41,517 nt of DNA from contig NZ_BLAY01000090.1 in the NCBI RefSeq assembly GCF_020521235.1, forward strand, positions 1-41,517, given 5' to 3'. A program made the translations under genes and the position numbers. The notes beneath the pieces were generated by a model. That model did not search any database and was not told where the DNA came from. It worked only from the letters and a program-made list of their open reading frames with translations. This DNA comes from Microseira wollei NIES-4236 (GTDB lineage Bacteria > Cyanobacteriota > Cyanobacteriia > Cyanobacteriales > Aerosakkonemataceae). Below, in pieces: positions 1 through 8,036 of this stretch (position 1 is the stretch's first letter; every line of letters starts with the position of its first letter).

Positions 1-221
1 CAGGATGCCCACCCCACAAGACACTTGATCTATGTTTTTATTCCCTGGGGCGGGCAGGATGCCCACCCCACAAGACACTTGATCTATGTTTTTATTCCCT
101 GGGGCGGGCAGGATGCCCACCCCACAAAACACTTGATCTATGTTTTTATTCCCTGGGGCGGGCAGGATGCCCACCCCACAAAACACTTGATCTATTGTGG
201 GATGGGCATCTTGCCCGTCCC
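1..221. repeat. 54-bp tandem repeat array with terminal inverted copy
   Basis: A 54-bp unit begins CAGGATGCCCACCCCACAAG and starts at 1, 55, 109 and 163 (the last copy is partial). At about 196-221 part of the unit recurs in inverted form (TTGTGGGATGGGCATCTTGC). The GGATGCCC/CCACAAG core is shared with the array inside the kinase gene at 14764-15175 and resembles the array at 41372-41517. The unit is open in one frame by chance, but the peptide is only the repeat translated, so no gene is called. The array continues off the left edge. Confidence 0.9.
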
Positions 222-316
222 TGACCCCTTGTAAGATCTAAGTTATGGAAATTCATCAAATCGTTGTGAAGTTTATATAATACCCTCTCCCATTGGGGGA
301 AGTGCAAAAACCAAAT

Positions 317-1036
317 ATGTTTACCTATCAATGTCCGAAAGGTCACGTTTCAACCGAACCAGATTACTGTTCCGAATGCGGTGCTAAAATTCAGGGCATC
401 TCTGAACTGTCATCGGTGAAAAATGCAGTTGCTGCAACTGTACCAAAAACCGCCCAAGCGATCGTAAACTGCCCTGAATGCGGCACACCCCACGAACCGG
501 ACAGCGGCAATTTTTGCGAAATTTGCGGTTATAACTTCACGACTGGGGCGCGTGGGGAAGTGCCAATTACTCCCGTTGCGAATATCAATAAAATTGATAT
601 CCCAACACCACCTTCTCAACCGCTAACCTCTAACTTTAACTCTGCCCCAACCAACAGACAAACTGCCGTTGCCCTTGAAATTATTGTTACCATAGATCCA
701 TCTTTAAGAAGTCCGGAAAGTCCGCCAGCGCCTACCAATCAACCGCCTATTACTTTCAAACTAGATCGAGAAAGCAATTTGATCGGACGCCGCAGCGAAA
801 TGCGGGGAATTCACCCAGATATTCCCTTAAATTTTGACGATGCCGTTTCTCACCGCCACGCTTTGATCGTTCGACAATCTGACGGAATTTTTATTTTGCG
901 CGATATCGGTTCATCAAACGGGACGAAACTAAACGGTGTGGAATTGCAACCGATGGTAGATACTCCGATAAAAGATGGCGATGAATTCACGCTAGGACAT
1001 TGGACGCGAATCAAGGTGAAAGTGGCTAATAGCTAA
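317..1036 (+). CDS. Zinc-ribbon plus FHA domain protein
   Basis: A 239-residue protein. Two zinc-ribbon-like knuckles lie at the N-terminus: residues 6-21 (C6, H10, C18, C21) and about 53-75 (CPECG...CEICG). A Pro/Asn-rich linker follows, then an FHA domain at about 145-235 with the expected GRR, SHRHA and SSNGT motifs, which in this family bind phosphothreonine. It is therefore likely a cytosolic adaptor reading Ser/Thr-kinase signals; no kinase lies next to it here. The frame is open from a TTG at 293, but the ATG at 317 is preferred because the zinc ribbon begins directly after it. The C-terminal VANS and the TAA stop are written by GGCTAAT-type heptad sequence. The domain call is firm; the pathway is inferred. 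Confidence 0.85.
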   Translation: MFTYQCPKGHVSTEPDYCSECGAKIQGISELSSVKNAVAATVPKTAQAIVNCPECGTPHEPDSGNFCEICGYNFTTGARGEVPITPVANINKIDIPTPPSQPLTSNFNSAPTNRQTAVALEIIVTIDPSLRSPESPPAPTNQPPITFKLDRESNLIGRRSEMRGIHPDIPLNFDDAVSHRHALIVRQSDGIFILRDIGSSNGTKLNGVELQPMVDTPIKDGDEFTLGHWTRIKVKVANS

Positions 1037-1084
1037 TGGTTGGCTAATAGGTAATAGTAAAAATCTACCTAATACCATATTCCC

Positions 1085-1152
1085 CAATTAGCAATTAGCA
1101 ATTAGCAATTAGCAATTAGCAATTAGCAATTACCAATTACCAATTACCAATT
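1085..1152. repeat. Heptad repeats (AATTAGC / AATTACC) abutting a start codon
   Basis: About nine tandem copies of a 7-bp unit fill the intergenic space and run directly into the ATG at 1153. They occupy the place where a Shine-Dalgarno sequence would be, and none is visible. Arrays of this kind are known in filamentous cyanobacteria as short tandemly repeated repetitive sequences. Confidence 0.9.
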
Positions 1153-2541
1153 ATGAAAACAACTGCAATTTCAAAACAGGCAAAGCAACCCACAAATATA
1201 ATTGCCAAATTCAATACGCCGCAACTGCTTAAAGGTGGGTTATATCTCAGTTGGGGGACAAGTTTGCTGCTTTTAATTGCGACAATTTCCGGCGTTCAAG
1301 GGCAGCGACATGCTATCCAAACTGTGGGGAAAGACTCAGCTCCTAGTATCCTTACTGCTATCCGAATTAAGGATAGTTTGGCGGGTATGGATGCCAATGT
1401 TGTAAACGAATTACTTGTTAAACCGGGAGAAAACCCCCGAGCTATTCAAGACTACGAGGAGCGCTACCAAAAATTTGCTGAAAGAATGGTTGCTGTGGCT
1501 GAAAATATTACCTATGATGGGGAGCGCAAACCAATTGAAACTTTACAACTTGCTATAGGTGTATACATTGCAAAAATTCAACAGGCGCGGGACTTCAATG
1601 CCAGCGGCAATACAAATGGGGTGATAACTGCTTATCGCGAAGCTGCTGAAATTATGGATAAAACGCTTTTGCCAGCAGCGGATGAACTAGCTAAGGTAAA
1701 TTTGGAACAGTTAGATAAATCCTACGATACGGAAAGGTTTGCTGCGGGGCGATCGCTCTTTTTTGTCATCATCTCCGGTTTGCTTTTAATGGGTACGCTG
1801 GTGGGAATTCAGCTATTTCTCAACTACCGGATGCGCCGCATTCTGAACCCGATGTTGCTGGCGGCGAGCGCGATCGCTTTCATTTTCCTTGGTTATACAA
1901 TACAGGCATTGTTGGCTTCATCTCACCACCTAAAAGTCGCCAAAGAAGATTCTTTTAAATCTCTGCACTTGCTGCGACAAAGTCGAGCGATTGCCTACAG
2001 CGCCAATGCAGACGAAAGTCGCTATTTGCTCGATACAACTCGTGCTGCAATTCACGAACAAGCTTTCTTCAATAAGGTTGATAAAATTGCCAAATTGCCT
2101 AACAATCAGACATTTGAAACCCTCGCTACCACAGTCTTGAAGGGTGAGAAAGTTTGGGGTGTGACTGGGTTGATGGCTGATGCTTTGAATAATATCACCT
2201 TTGAAGGAGAAAAAAATGCGGCGGTGGCTACCCTTAACACTTTTGACAGTTATTTCAAACTGGATAAACAGATCCGCCAACTCCAGCAAAGCGGCAAACG
2301 TGACGAAGCTATAACGCTTTGTACCGGGTATAACCAAGGACAGTCAAACTGGGCATTTGAGCAGTTTAAAGCTGCCCATCAAAAGTTCCTCGATGTGAAT
2401 CAGGAACAATTTGATGATGCGATCGCTAAAGGTTTCAAAGATGTACAAAACTTCGAGATTATTGCCTCAGTCGCAACTGCTTCAATCGCCTTACTAACTT
2501 TATTTGGACTGCTTCCCCGCATTAAAGAGTACGAAATGTAA
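1153..2541 (+). CDS. Four-TM membrane protein with two helical sensor-like domains
   Basis: A 462-residue protein, not recognised as a named family. A membrane helix lies at about 31-48, then a mostly helical soluble region to about 195. Two helices at about 200-225 and 233-255 form a hairpin, a second helical soluble region follows, and a last helix is at about 430-450. The layout (TM, helical extracytoplasmic region, TM, repeated) resembles two four-helix-bundle chemoreceptor-type sensor modules. There is no HAMP, kinase or methyl-accepting domain. It follows the FHA gene in the same direction with only heptad repeats between, so co-transcription is plausible. An upstream ribosome-binding site is absent. 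The sensor role is inferred from topology only. Confidence 0.7.
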   Translation: MKTTAISKQAKQPTNIIAKFNTPQLLKGGLYLSWGTSLLLLIATISGVQGQRHAIQTVGKDSAPSILTAIRIKDSLAGMDANVVNELLVKPGENPRAIQDYEERYQKFAERMVAVAENITYDGERKPIETLQLAIGVYIAKIQQARDFNASGNTNGVITAYREAAEIMDKTLLPAADELAKVNLEQLDKSYDTERFAAGRSLFFVIISGLLLMGTLVGIQLFLNYRMRRILNPMLLAASAIAFIFLGYTIQALLASSHHLKVAKEDSFKSLHLLRQSRAIAYSANADESRYLLDTTRAAIHEQAFFNKVDKIAKLPNNQTFETLATTVLKGEKVWGVTGLMADALNNITFEGEKNAAVATLNTFDSYFKLDKQIRQLQQSGKRDEAITLCTGYNQGQSNWAFEQFKAAHQKFLDVNQEQFDDAIAKGFKDVQNFEIIASVATASIALLTLFGLLPRIKEYEM

Positions 2542-2550
2542 ATGGGTAAT

Positions 2551-2617
2551 GCCGTTCCCAGGCAGATCCGTGGGAACGAGTCCCAATGCCGTTCCCAGGC
2601 AGATCCGTGGGAACGAG
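2551..2617. repeat. 30-bp repeat x2 (GTTCCCAGGC...GTGGGAACGAG)
   Basis: Two copies (2551-2580 and 2588-2617) of a partly palindromic unit whose ends, GTTCCCA and TGGGAAC, are complementary. The same family occurs at 6970-6998, 9029-9058, 14708-14738, 18947-19411, 28363-28385, 29661-29690 and 37350-37378. Confidence 0.85.
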
Positions 2618-2656
2618 GAATGGGTAATGGGTAATAAAAAATCCTACCAATTACCT

Positions 2657-2720
2657 ATTAGCAATTAGCAATTAGCAATTAGCAATTAGCAATTAGCAAT
2701 TAGCAATTAGCAATTAGCAA
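2657..2720. repeat. Heptad repeats (AATTAGC) overlapping a stop codon
   Basis: About nine copies of AATTAGC. The array reaches into the 3' end of the minus-strand hydrolase gene and supplies its last codons and TAA stop. Confidence 0.9.
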
Positions 2721-3615
2721 CATAATCTAATGCCAGATAAATAACTAAATCTTGACGCTCGTTTCCCTCCTCTTTGGTCATCATGTTGTGAGGGATATTT
2801 AATGCCTTTTCAAAGCCGATATACTGACATTTGGGTTGAAGTTTTACTACAGCTTTGAATAACTTTTGAGGTTCGCGTCTGCCGACGGCGCGATCGCATT
2901 CGCTTGATACAATTAACATCGGTGCCGCAGGGCTAGTTTTGGCGCGTTGGAGTACCTCATCTCCCATGTCTAAAAACAAGCGCAATGCTGGCATGTAAAA
3001 GCCTTCATAACCATAATTCACCGCTCCAGGCGGAGTTTTCCACTTAAAGTAAATATTGAACAATCCCACTACCAAATCTACTAACTTGTTAGTATTGCTT
3101 AAATAAGGAGCAAATATCAAACCACGGTCAATTTTTTGAGGGCATTCTAGTGCCAGCCAAGCGGCTAAAGTGCTGCCACCCGATAACCCGCCCACAACGA
3201 CTTTTTCTCCAAAAACCCGCGCCTGCTCTAGCCACTCCAGCCCGAATTCCTGATAAGTTACCCGATTTTCTGGCAGGGGAGGCGGATTTTTTTTATCCCA
3301 ATTACCTGCAATTCCATGACCGGGTAGACGTGGAATTAAAACATTGTATCCCGCCTGAAAAAAAGCTTCTCCAATCGGAACAAATTGCTGGGGAACGGCA
3401 GTGAATCCGTGGAAAAATAAAAGAACTTTATCCGTGGGAGTAGGATGAAGAAAAAAACGGGAGTAACAGGTATCATCTGCTAATCCCATTGCTTCTTCCC
3501 TTTCCCTAGTCTTTTCTACGATAATCTTTGAAATGGTAGAATAGTTAGACAATACTCCTTTCAAAGCGCTACACATAAGTTGCTCTTTCGACCTCTGCCC
3601 CACAAGGTTATTCAC
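2707..3615 (-). CDS. Alpha/beta hydrolase (serine esterase/lipase-like)
   Basis: A 302-residue cytosolic alpha/beta hydrolase. Visible parts are the oxyanion-hole motif HGF near residue 69, the nucleophile elbow GLSGG near 143-147, a likely catalytic Asp in SECDRAV near 240, and a likely catalytic His in NIPHNM near 273. The substrate cannot be deduced. The frame opens with a GTG at 3615 and lacks a clear ribosome-binding site; an internal Met just before GLADDTCYSRF is an alternative start. The C-terminal VANC and the stop are encoded by the heptad array, so the original C-terminus may have been slightly different. Convergent with the membrane-protein gene. Confidence 0.8.
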   Translation of the reverse strand: MNNLVGQRSKEQLMCSALKGVLSNYSTISKIIVEKTREREEAMGLADDTCYSRFFLHPTPTDKVLLFFHGFTAVPQQFVPIGEAFFQAGYNVLIPRLPGHGIAGNWDKKNPPPLPENRVTYQEFGLEWLEQARVFGEKVVVGGLSGGSTLAAWLALECPQKIDRGLIFAPYLSNTNKLVDLVVGLFNIYFKWKTPPGAVNYGYEGFYMPALRLFLDMGDEVLQRAKTSPAAPMLIVSSECDRAVGRREPQKLFKAVVKLQPKCQYIGFEKALNIPHNMMTKEEGNERQDLVIYLALDYVANC

Positions 3616-3789
3616 GATTATAACCCGACCCCGTGAAAATCAATAGCGGGTTGCAACAGCAGCGAAATCGCTGCTACAACCAAAAAAGATAAAGTCACCC
3701 AAAAGAAAATACGCATTTTACCTATTTGAGCTTCTGATCTAGTGTTAGCGTTGCGTCCGCGAGTTTATCGTGCGTCCCAAGGCGGATTT

Positions 3790-3816
3790 GTGAAAGAAAG
3801 CGGGTTTCTTTCACAA
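3790..3816. repeat. Hairpin repeat GTGAAAGAAA/TTTCTTTCAC
   Basis: A short inverted repeat with GTGAAAGAAA and TTTCTTTCAC arms around a short loop. It is one of several hairpins in the 436-bp gap between the hydrolase and the mltA-like gene. Confidence 0.6.
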
Positions 3817-3850
3817 TACCTTCGCCAAAATCCGACACCCTTAAGGGTGT

Positions 3851-3946
3851 GGCTATACAAACAAAGCCCGCCTGCGCGGGCTGCAAGAATTTTAGCCCAG
3901 GTCGGTGGGCTTTGTTTGTGTAGCCCCAGGCTTTAGCCTGGGGGCT
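3851..3946. repeat. Inverted-repeat element, 22-bp arms plus tail hairpin
   Basis: The left arm at 3851-3872 and right arm at 3904-3925 are complementary over 22 bp with two mismatches (core ACAAACAAAGCCC). A second hairpin (AGCCCCAGG...CCTGGGGGCT) follows at 3922-3946. Non-coding and MITE-like. The rest of the 3616-4051 gap holds only a short hairpin near 3640-3680 and no convincing gene. Confidence 0.7.
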
Positions 3947-4051
3947 CTTGGCGTTTCAGAAAATTGGCAGATATATTAATTAAAAAACGCGGTTTTTTTA
4001 ATTAAGTATTAAACTAAAGTCATCGCCCTTCAGGCATAGATACTCACTGTT

Positions 4052-5329
4052 ATGAGAAGGAAACTTGCTATCATCACCCTCAGCTTAGGAGCGGTGTTAG
4101 TCGATCTCGATGGATGCACGCCGAATCGGCTAGATGCCTTAACCGTAGCGCAAAACCAGGTGGATACTTCCGTCTCCATCCCTCAATCTGACGTCCCTAT
4201 TTTCGAGTTACCCGCACCGAATTGGACGCCGTTGTTACCCGTAAAAGAGTCAGCTTTTACAGTTTGCTGTCAGTCTAGGCGCTGGGGTTTTGACGAGCAA
4301 TTGTGGGAACAAAACGGTAAAACTGGGGATAAAGAAGCGCTTCTCCAATCAATTGATCGGAGTTTGCGTTACTTGCAAACTGCGGAATCCGCCGCCGCTT
4401 ATCGCCGCTACCGCGTGGCTGGTATTACGCGCGAACGCGCCCGACGCAGTTTGAGGCGATTTCAACAACTTGTAATTGAGTCGCGATCCCCCGCAGAACT
4501 TCAAGCCGCAATTTACCGCGAGTTTGATATTTACCAATCCATCGGGAGTGACGGATTTGGTAATGTTTTATTCACCGCTTATTTTGAACCAATTTATACT
4601 GCTAGTCGCGTTCCTACCCCAGAATATCGCTATCCGATTTATCGATTACCCCCCGATTTCAAATCTTGGCGTAGACCCCATCCTACCCGCGAACAATTAG
4701 AAGGAAAAGATGGTTTGCAAGGTGACCAAGGAAAGTTGCGGGGATTGGAGTTATTTTGGTTCAAAGATCGCTTAGAACCTTATCAAATTCAAATCCAAGG
4801 TTCGGCTCGACTTCAACTCAACGATGGCACTCAAACAACGGTAGGATATGCGGGAAATACTGCTTATAATTATACCAGTTTGGGACGCTCGTTAATCGAT
4901 GATAAAAAGTTACCAGAACAAGGGGTAACGATGCCGATAATTCTGCAATATTTCCAACAACATTCAGAGGAATTGGATATCTATATCCCGCGCGATCGCA
5001 GCTTTGTTTTTTTCCAAGAAAACCACGGTCGTCCTGCTACGGGAAGCATTCACGTTCCCCTAACTCCAGAGCGTTCAATTGCTACGGATAAATCTAAAAT
5101 GCCACCCGGTGCTTTAGCGCTAATTCACGCCCAAATTCCCTATGTTAATGCTACAGGTCAGATGGAACAGCGAACCGTTAGCCGTTACGTACTCGACCAA
5201 GATACGGGAGGCGCAATTCGAGGCCCAGGGAGGGTAGATTATTTTTTAGGTAGCGGTCAAATAGCAGGCGATCGCGCCGGAGTTACTGTCGGAAACGGAC
5301 AGCTTTATTATTTGTTTCTCAAGCGTTGA
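4052..5329 (+). CDS. mltA: MltA-type membrane-bound lytic murein transglycosylase
   Basis: A 425-residue protein. The N-terminal hydrophobic stretch (residues 4-18) ends in LDGC, an imperfect lipobox, so it is probably exported and perhaps lipid-anchored. The MltA insert and core domain spans about 150-320. The 3D barrel follows near 375-415, with DQDTGGAI, GPGRVDYF and GSG, which hold the family's catalytic Asp. Enzymes of this family cleave the MurNAc-GlcNAc bond of peptidoglycan to give 1,6-anhydroMurNAc ends, acting in wall turnover. Length fits cyanobacterial MltA proteins. No ribosome-binding site is obvious. It stands alone between repeat-filled gaps. Confidence 0.9.
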   Translation: MRRKLAIITLSLGAVLVDLDGCTPNRLDALTVAQNQVDTSVSIPQSDVPIFELPAPNWTPLLPVKESAFTVCCQSRRWGFDEQLWEQNGKTGDKEALLQSIDRSLRYLQTAESAAAYRRYRVAGITRERARRSLRRFQQLVIESRSPAELQAAIYREFDIYQSIGSDGFGNVLFTAYFEPIYTASRVPTPEYRYPIYRLPPDFKSWRRPHPTREQLEGKDGLQGDQGKLRGLELFWFKDRLEPYQIQIQGSARLQLNDGTQTTVGYAGNTAYNYTSLGRSLIDDKKLPEQGVTMPIILQYFQQHSEELDIYIPRDRSFVFFQENHGRPATGSIHVPLTPERSIATDKSKMPPGALALIHAQIPYVNATGQMEQRTVSRYVLDQDTGGAIRGPGRVDYFLGSGQIAGDRAGVTVGNGQLYYLFLKR

Positions 5330-5338
5330 GAAAGGGAG

Positions 5339-5400
5339 CGGGTGAGCAGGTGAGCAGGTGAGCAAGTGAGCAGGTGAGTAGGTGCGCGGGTGAGCAGGGG
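5339..5400. repeat. GGTGAGCA-type 8-9-bp tandem repeats
   Basis: Seven imperfect copies of GGTGAGCA lie directly after the mltA-like gene. A related array in the opposite orientation (CACACCTG copies) lies at 5551-5590, so the two bracket the inverted-repeat element at 5407-5520. Confidence 0.8.
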
Positions 5401-5406
5401 AAAATA

Positions 5407-5520
5407 TATAGCGGATTGCAGCCGTATGAGGTACGGCTTGGTGTGCAAGCAGCAAAAATGGCAGCGCGCTTGACAAACAAAGCGATTTGGCTTTCCTTCA
5501 CTCGCTTACAATCCGCTGTA
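5407..5520. mobile_element. MITE-2 copy 1 (TIR TATAGCGGATTGCA)
   Basis: A 114-bp non-coding element with imperfect 14-bp terminal inverted repeats (12 of 14 match) that begins and ends in TA. Its interior contains GCGCGCTTGACAAACAAAGC (5465-5484), which occurs as the reverse complement inside the element at 10964-11081. The two are the same element in opposite orientations. No transposase is encoded. Confidence 0.75.
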
Positions 5521-5607
5521 CATTCAAATTCCCCTCTGCACCTGAAGCTCCCCTGCCCACCTGCACACCTGCACACCTGCACACCTGCCCACTTTCCCCA
5601 TTTTCTG

Positions 5608-5802
5608 CTATTTGAGATCGGCAATAGCTTGGCTTACTTCAATGGGATTTTTAAACTCCCGATCTGGTAATTTCTCTAATGCTGAGATGGCTGCTTCATC
5701 AGCACCTTTTTGCCTGACGTGGTTGATTAAGTCTTGCTTTCTAGCTGGATAGTCAACCCCTTTTAGGTGCTTTTGTAGCTGAACTGGGTTGAGTTGAGCC
5801 AT
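5608..5802 (-). CDS. DUF2795 small protein
   Basis: A 64-residue protein matching the DUF2795 pattern (N-terminal LNPVQLQKHLKGVDYPARK, then a second short helical half with PDREF and EVSQAI). Function is unknown. A strong GGGGGAGAAC ribosome-binding site sits just upstream of the ATG, supporting the start. It is isolated between a MITE-2 copy and the disrupted acetyltransferase. Confidence 0.8.
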   Translation of the reverse strand: MAQLNPVQLQKHLKGVDYPARKQDLINHVRQKGADEAAISALEKLPDREFKNPIEVSQAIADLK

Positions 5803-5952
5803 TGTTCTCCCCCTATTATTTTGATGCTCTAAGTGAAAATTATGCTTTCAAATTAGCGCCCGTATCGGGGTTTCTCATCTTACCAGGGTTACAGCCTGCT
5901 GTTAAATAAATCTGTCAATCGGAGTAATAAATAAAACTCCAAATTTAATTAT

Positions 5953-6524
5953 CTATTCGTTAACCAGCCATTTACCAATAACCTGAGCCATACCAACGGG
6001 CTGTTCGGTAAAGCCAATTTTTTTGTAAAACTCAGGCGCATCATCTGTAAATAAATAACCCAAGTTGCTAGTTATAACTATCGTGGGTTGCACAGCAGAA
6101 GCTAATCGCCAGCTTGCTAATTGCTGATGGGAATATTTTTCGGTTCTACCAGCCATTAGCTATTAGCCATTAGCCTGTCTTGGGCCGTAAAAAGATAACT
6201 AGCAACTTGTGTTAAATATACATGTTGTCCTTTTAATTTCTCTAAAATGATTTGCATCATTGTGCGTGCAATTCCCTGACGGCGATAGATAGTAAGTGTC
6301 CAGACATCAACAATATAAGCATTGCAGACACCATCAGACAAAACACGAGCTGTGCCAATAATTTGATTATCTGCATAGGCAATACAAGTAGCGTAGCTAT
6401 TTTCAAATGACTTTTTGAGTTGAGCATGGCTTCGTCCATTATCAAATGCATCGGCGCGTAGCACTGATTTCATCTGATGCCAATCAACATTGTCCAAATT
6501 TGTTTTGTAAGTTACTTGCAGCAT
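5953..6524 (-). pseudogene. GNAT N-acetyltransferase split by MITE-1
   Basis: Residues 1-104 (from the ATG at 6524) form the N-terminal and central GNAT fold, including the acetyl-CoA loop RRQGIA. The C-terminal part (YLFTDDAPEFYKKIGF...) continues in another frame from about 6051 to 5953. Between them lie a 155-bp element (6058-6212) and one copy of the duplicated TAAATA. Removing 161 bp leaves 411 bp, which is 136 codons plus stop, and rejoins ...GQHVYL to FTDDAPEF... exactly. As it stands, translation from the ATG ends after an element-coded tail (LTQVASYLF...). The acetyl acceptor is unknown. Confidence 0.85.
6058..6212. mobile_element. MITE-1 copy a, inside GNAT gene
   Basis: A 155-bp element with termini ACCCAAGTTGCTAGTTAT and ATAACTAGCAACTTGTGT, flanked by direct repeats TAAATA at 6052-6057 and 6213-6218. 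The interior has CATTAGC-type heptads. Confidence 0.9.
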
Positions 6525-6574
6525 ACCCGATTAAACTAAAGGATCGCTCCTTGTCTGTTTCCCTTTGCCGCTTT

Positions 6575-6607
6575 AGAACCCCGGTTTTTCTAAAAAACCG
6601 GGGTTCT
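6575..6607. terminator. Perfect 15-bp hairpin downstream of kinase operon
   Basis: AGAACCCCGGTTTTT and its exact complement flank a 3-nt loop. It lies 53 bp after the stop of the minus-strand kinase and before the GNAT start, so it could act as a terminator. Similar AAACCCGGTTT hairpins recur at 38768-38799, so it may instead be one copy of a dispersed palindromic repeat. Confidence 0.5.
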
Positions 6608-6659
6608 GTCAACTAGGATCTCAGACTTAGTTAATATCAGCCTCATACTTTGGGCAGAT

Positions 6660-7997
6660 TTAGCCGAGGGGTATTTCGATGACAAACTCCGTCCCTTCTC
6701 CCGGTGCTGAAATACAGCTTAATTTGCCTCCATGTTTTTCTGCGATAATTTGGCGACAAATAGACAATCCTAACCCGGTTCCCTTCCCTAGGGTTTTGGT
6801 AGTAAACATCGGCTCAAAAATCCGCTGTTTTACTTCTGCCGTCATCCCCGAACCGTTATCAGCAATCCGGATTATTACATGATTTTTATCGCTCAGTTCA
6901 GTGCAAATTTTAATAGTAGGTAATTCGTGATTGGTAATTGGTAATTGGTCAAGAGTAATTTCTTTCCCATTACCCTCGTTCCCTGGCGCAGCCTGGGAAT
7001 CTTCCAACGCATCAATTGCATTGGCAAAAATATTCATAAATACCTGATTCATTTGTCCGGGATAGCACGTCACAAGGGGGAGGTTACCATAGTGCTTAAT
7101 GACTTTAATTTCCGGCTGGTTACCGCAGGCTTTCATTCGATGGCGCAAAATTAATAAAGTGCTATCGATTCCCTCGTGCAAATTTACCGGGATTTTTGTC
7201 GTGATATCCGAGCGCGAGAAATTCCGCAGCGAGTTAGAAATATTTTGAATTCGCTCCGACCCCAACTTCATCGAATCGAGAATTTTGGGCAGATCTTCTA
7301 GGATAAATTCTAAGTCTACCTCGTCTGATTCGTTTTCAATTTCGGGTACTGGTTGAGGATAATGTTTTTGATAAAGTTGCAATATTTTAGTCAGATCTGC
7401 TACATATTGTTTCGCCGGTTCAATATTGCTGGAAATAAAGCTGATTGGATTATTAATTTCGTGAGCAACCCCAGCGACTAATTCCCCCAAACTCGAAAGT
7501 TTTTCCTGCTGAATCATTTGAATTTGAGCTTTTTGCAGTTCTGCCGTTCGCTCGGCAACTCGTTGTTCTAATCCCTCGTTCAACTCTACGAGTTGAGCAT
7601 TTTTTTCTTCCAGGGTTTTGGTTAAGGAGCGCAGTTTCAAATGCACCTTAACTCTCGCTAATACTTCCTCTTGTTCAAAGGGTTTTGTGATATAATCTAC
7701 CGCTCCCAACGACAACCCTTTAAGCTTACTTTCCTTATCGGCAAGGGCTGTCATAAATATGATCGGAATGTCATAAGTTGATGGGTTAGATTTCAGTTTG
7801 ATACAGGTTTCAAACCCATCAATTCCCGGCATTTCAACGTCCAACAAAATGAGTGCGGGTTGGTCATATTGTACCTGTTCGATTGCACTTTCACCATCCA
7901 CAGCTACCCGCACTTTGAACCCCGCAGATTTTAGTGCTTGGGTTAGTACTGATAAGTTAGTGGGGTTGTCATCTACAACTAAAATGAATTCTGTCAT
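6660..7997 (-). CDS. Response-regulator/histidine-kinase hybrid (REC-HisKA-HATPase)
   Basis: A 445-residue cytosolic kinase with no membrane segment. An N-terminal REC domain spans 4-120 (acidic D9/D10, phosphoacceptor D53, K105). A coiled coil covers 123-165. HisKA has H179 in VAHEINNP. The HATPase has the N-box NAIDAL, G1 DNGSGM and G2 GKGTGLGL, all intact. A 27-codon peptide encoded by dispersed repeats (6918-6998: SQAAPGNEGN... and QLPITNHELP) sits between the N-box and the next strand. It lies 39 bp downstream of the larger kinase on the same strand, so the pair probably form an operon and a phosphorelay, with this REC a likely target of the upstream kinase. The signal is unknown. Confidence 0.9.
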   Translation of the reverse strand: MTEFILVVDDNPTNLSVLTQALKSAGFKVRVAVDGESAIEQVQYDQPALILLDVEMPGIDGFETCIKLKSNPSTYDIPIIFMTALADKESKLKGLSLGAVDYITKPFEQEEVLARVKVHLKLRSLTKTLEEKNAQLVELNEGLEQRVAERTAELQKAQIQMIQQEKLSSLGELVAGVAHEINNPISFISSNIEPAKQYVADLTKILQLYQKHYPQPVPEIENESDEVDLEFILEDLPKILDSMKLGSERIQNISNSLRNFSRSDITTKIPVNLHEGIDSTLLILRHRMKACGNQPEIKVIKHYGNLPLVTCYPGQMNQVFMNIFANAIDALEDSQAAPGNEGNGKEITLDQLPITNHELPTIKICTELSDKNHVIIRIADNGSGMTAEVKQRIFEPMFTTKTLGKGTGLGLSICRQIIAEKHGGKLSCISAPGEGTEFVIEIPLG

Positions 7998-8036
7998 TGT
8001 TTTAAACCAATAATTTTTGAGATAATTTTAAGCTAA

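Noticed and set aside
1930-2337. 135-residue minus-strand frame opposite the four-TM protein
   Set aside because: Antisense shadow of a well-supported gene; no motif or ribosome-binding site.
3742-3936. 64-residue frame in the hydrolase-mltA gap
   Set aside because: It crosses inverted-repeat elements and lacks a ribosome-binding site or protein-like composition.
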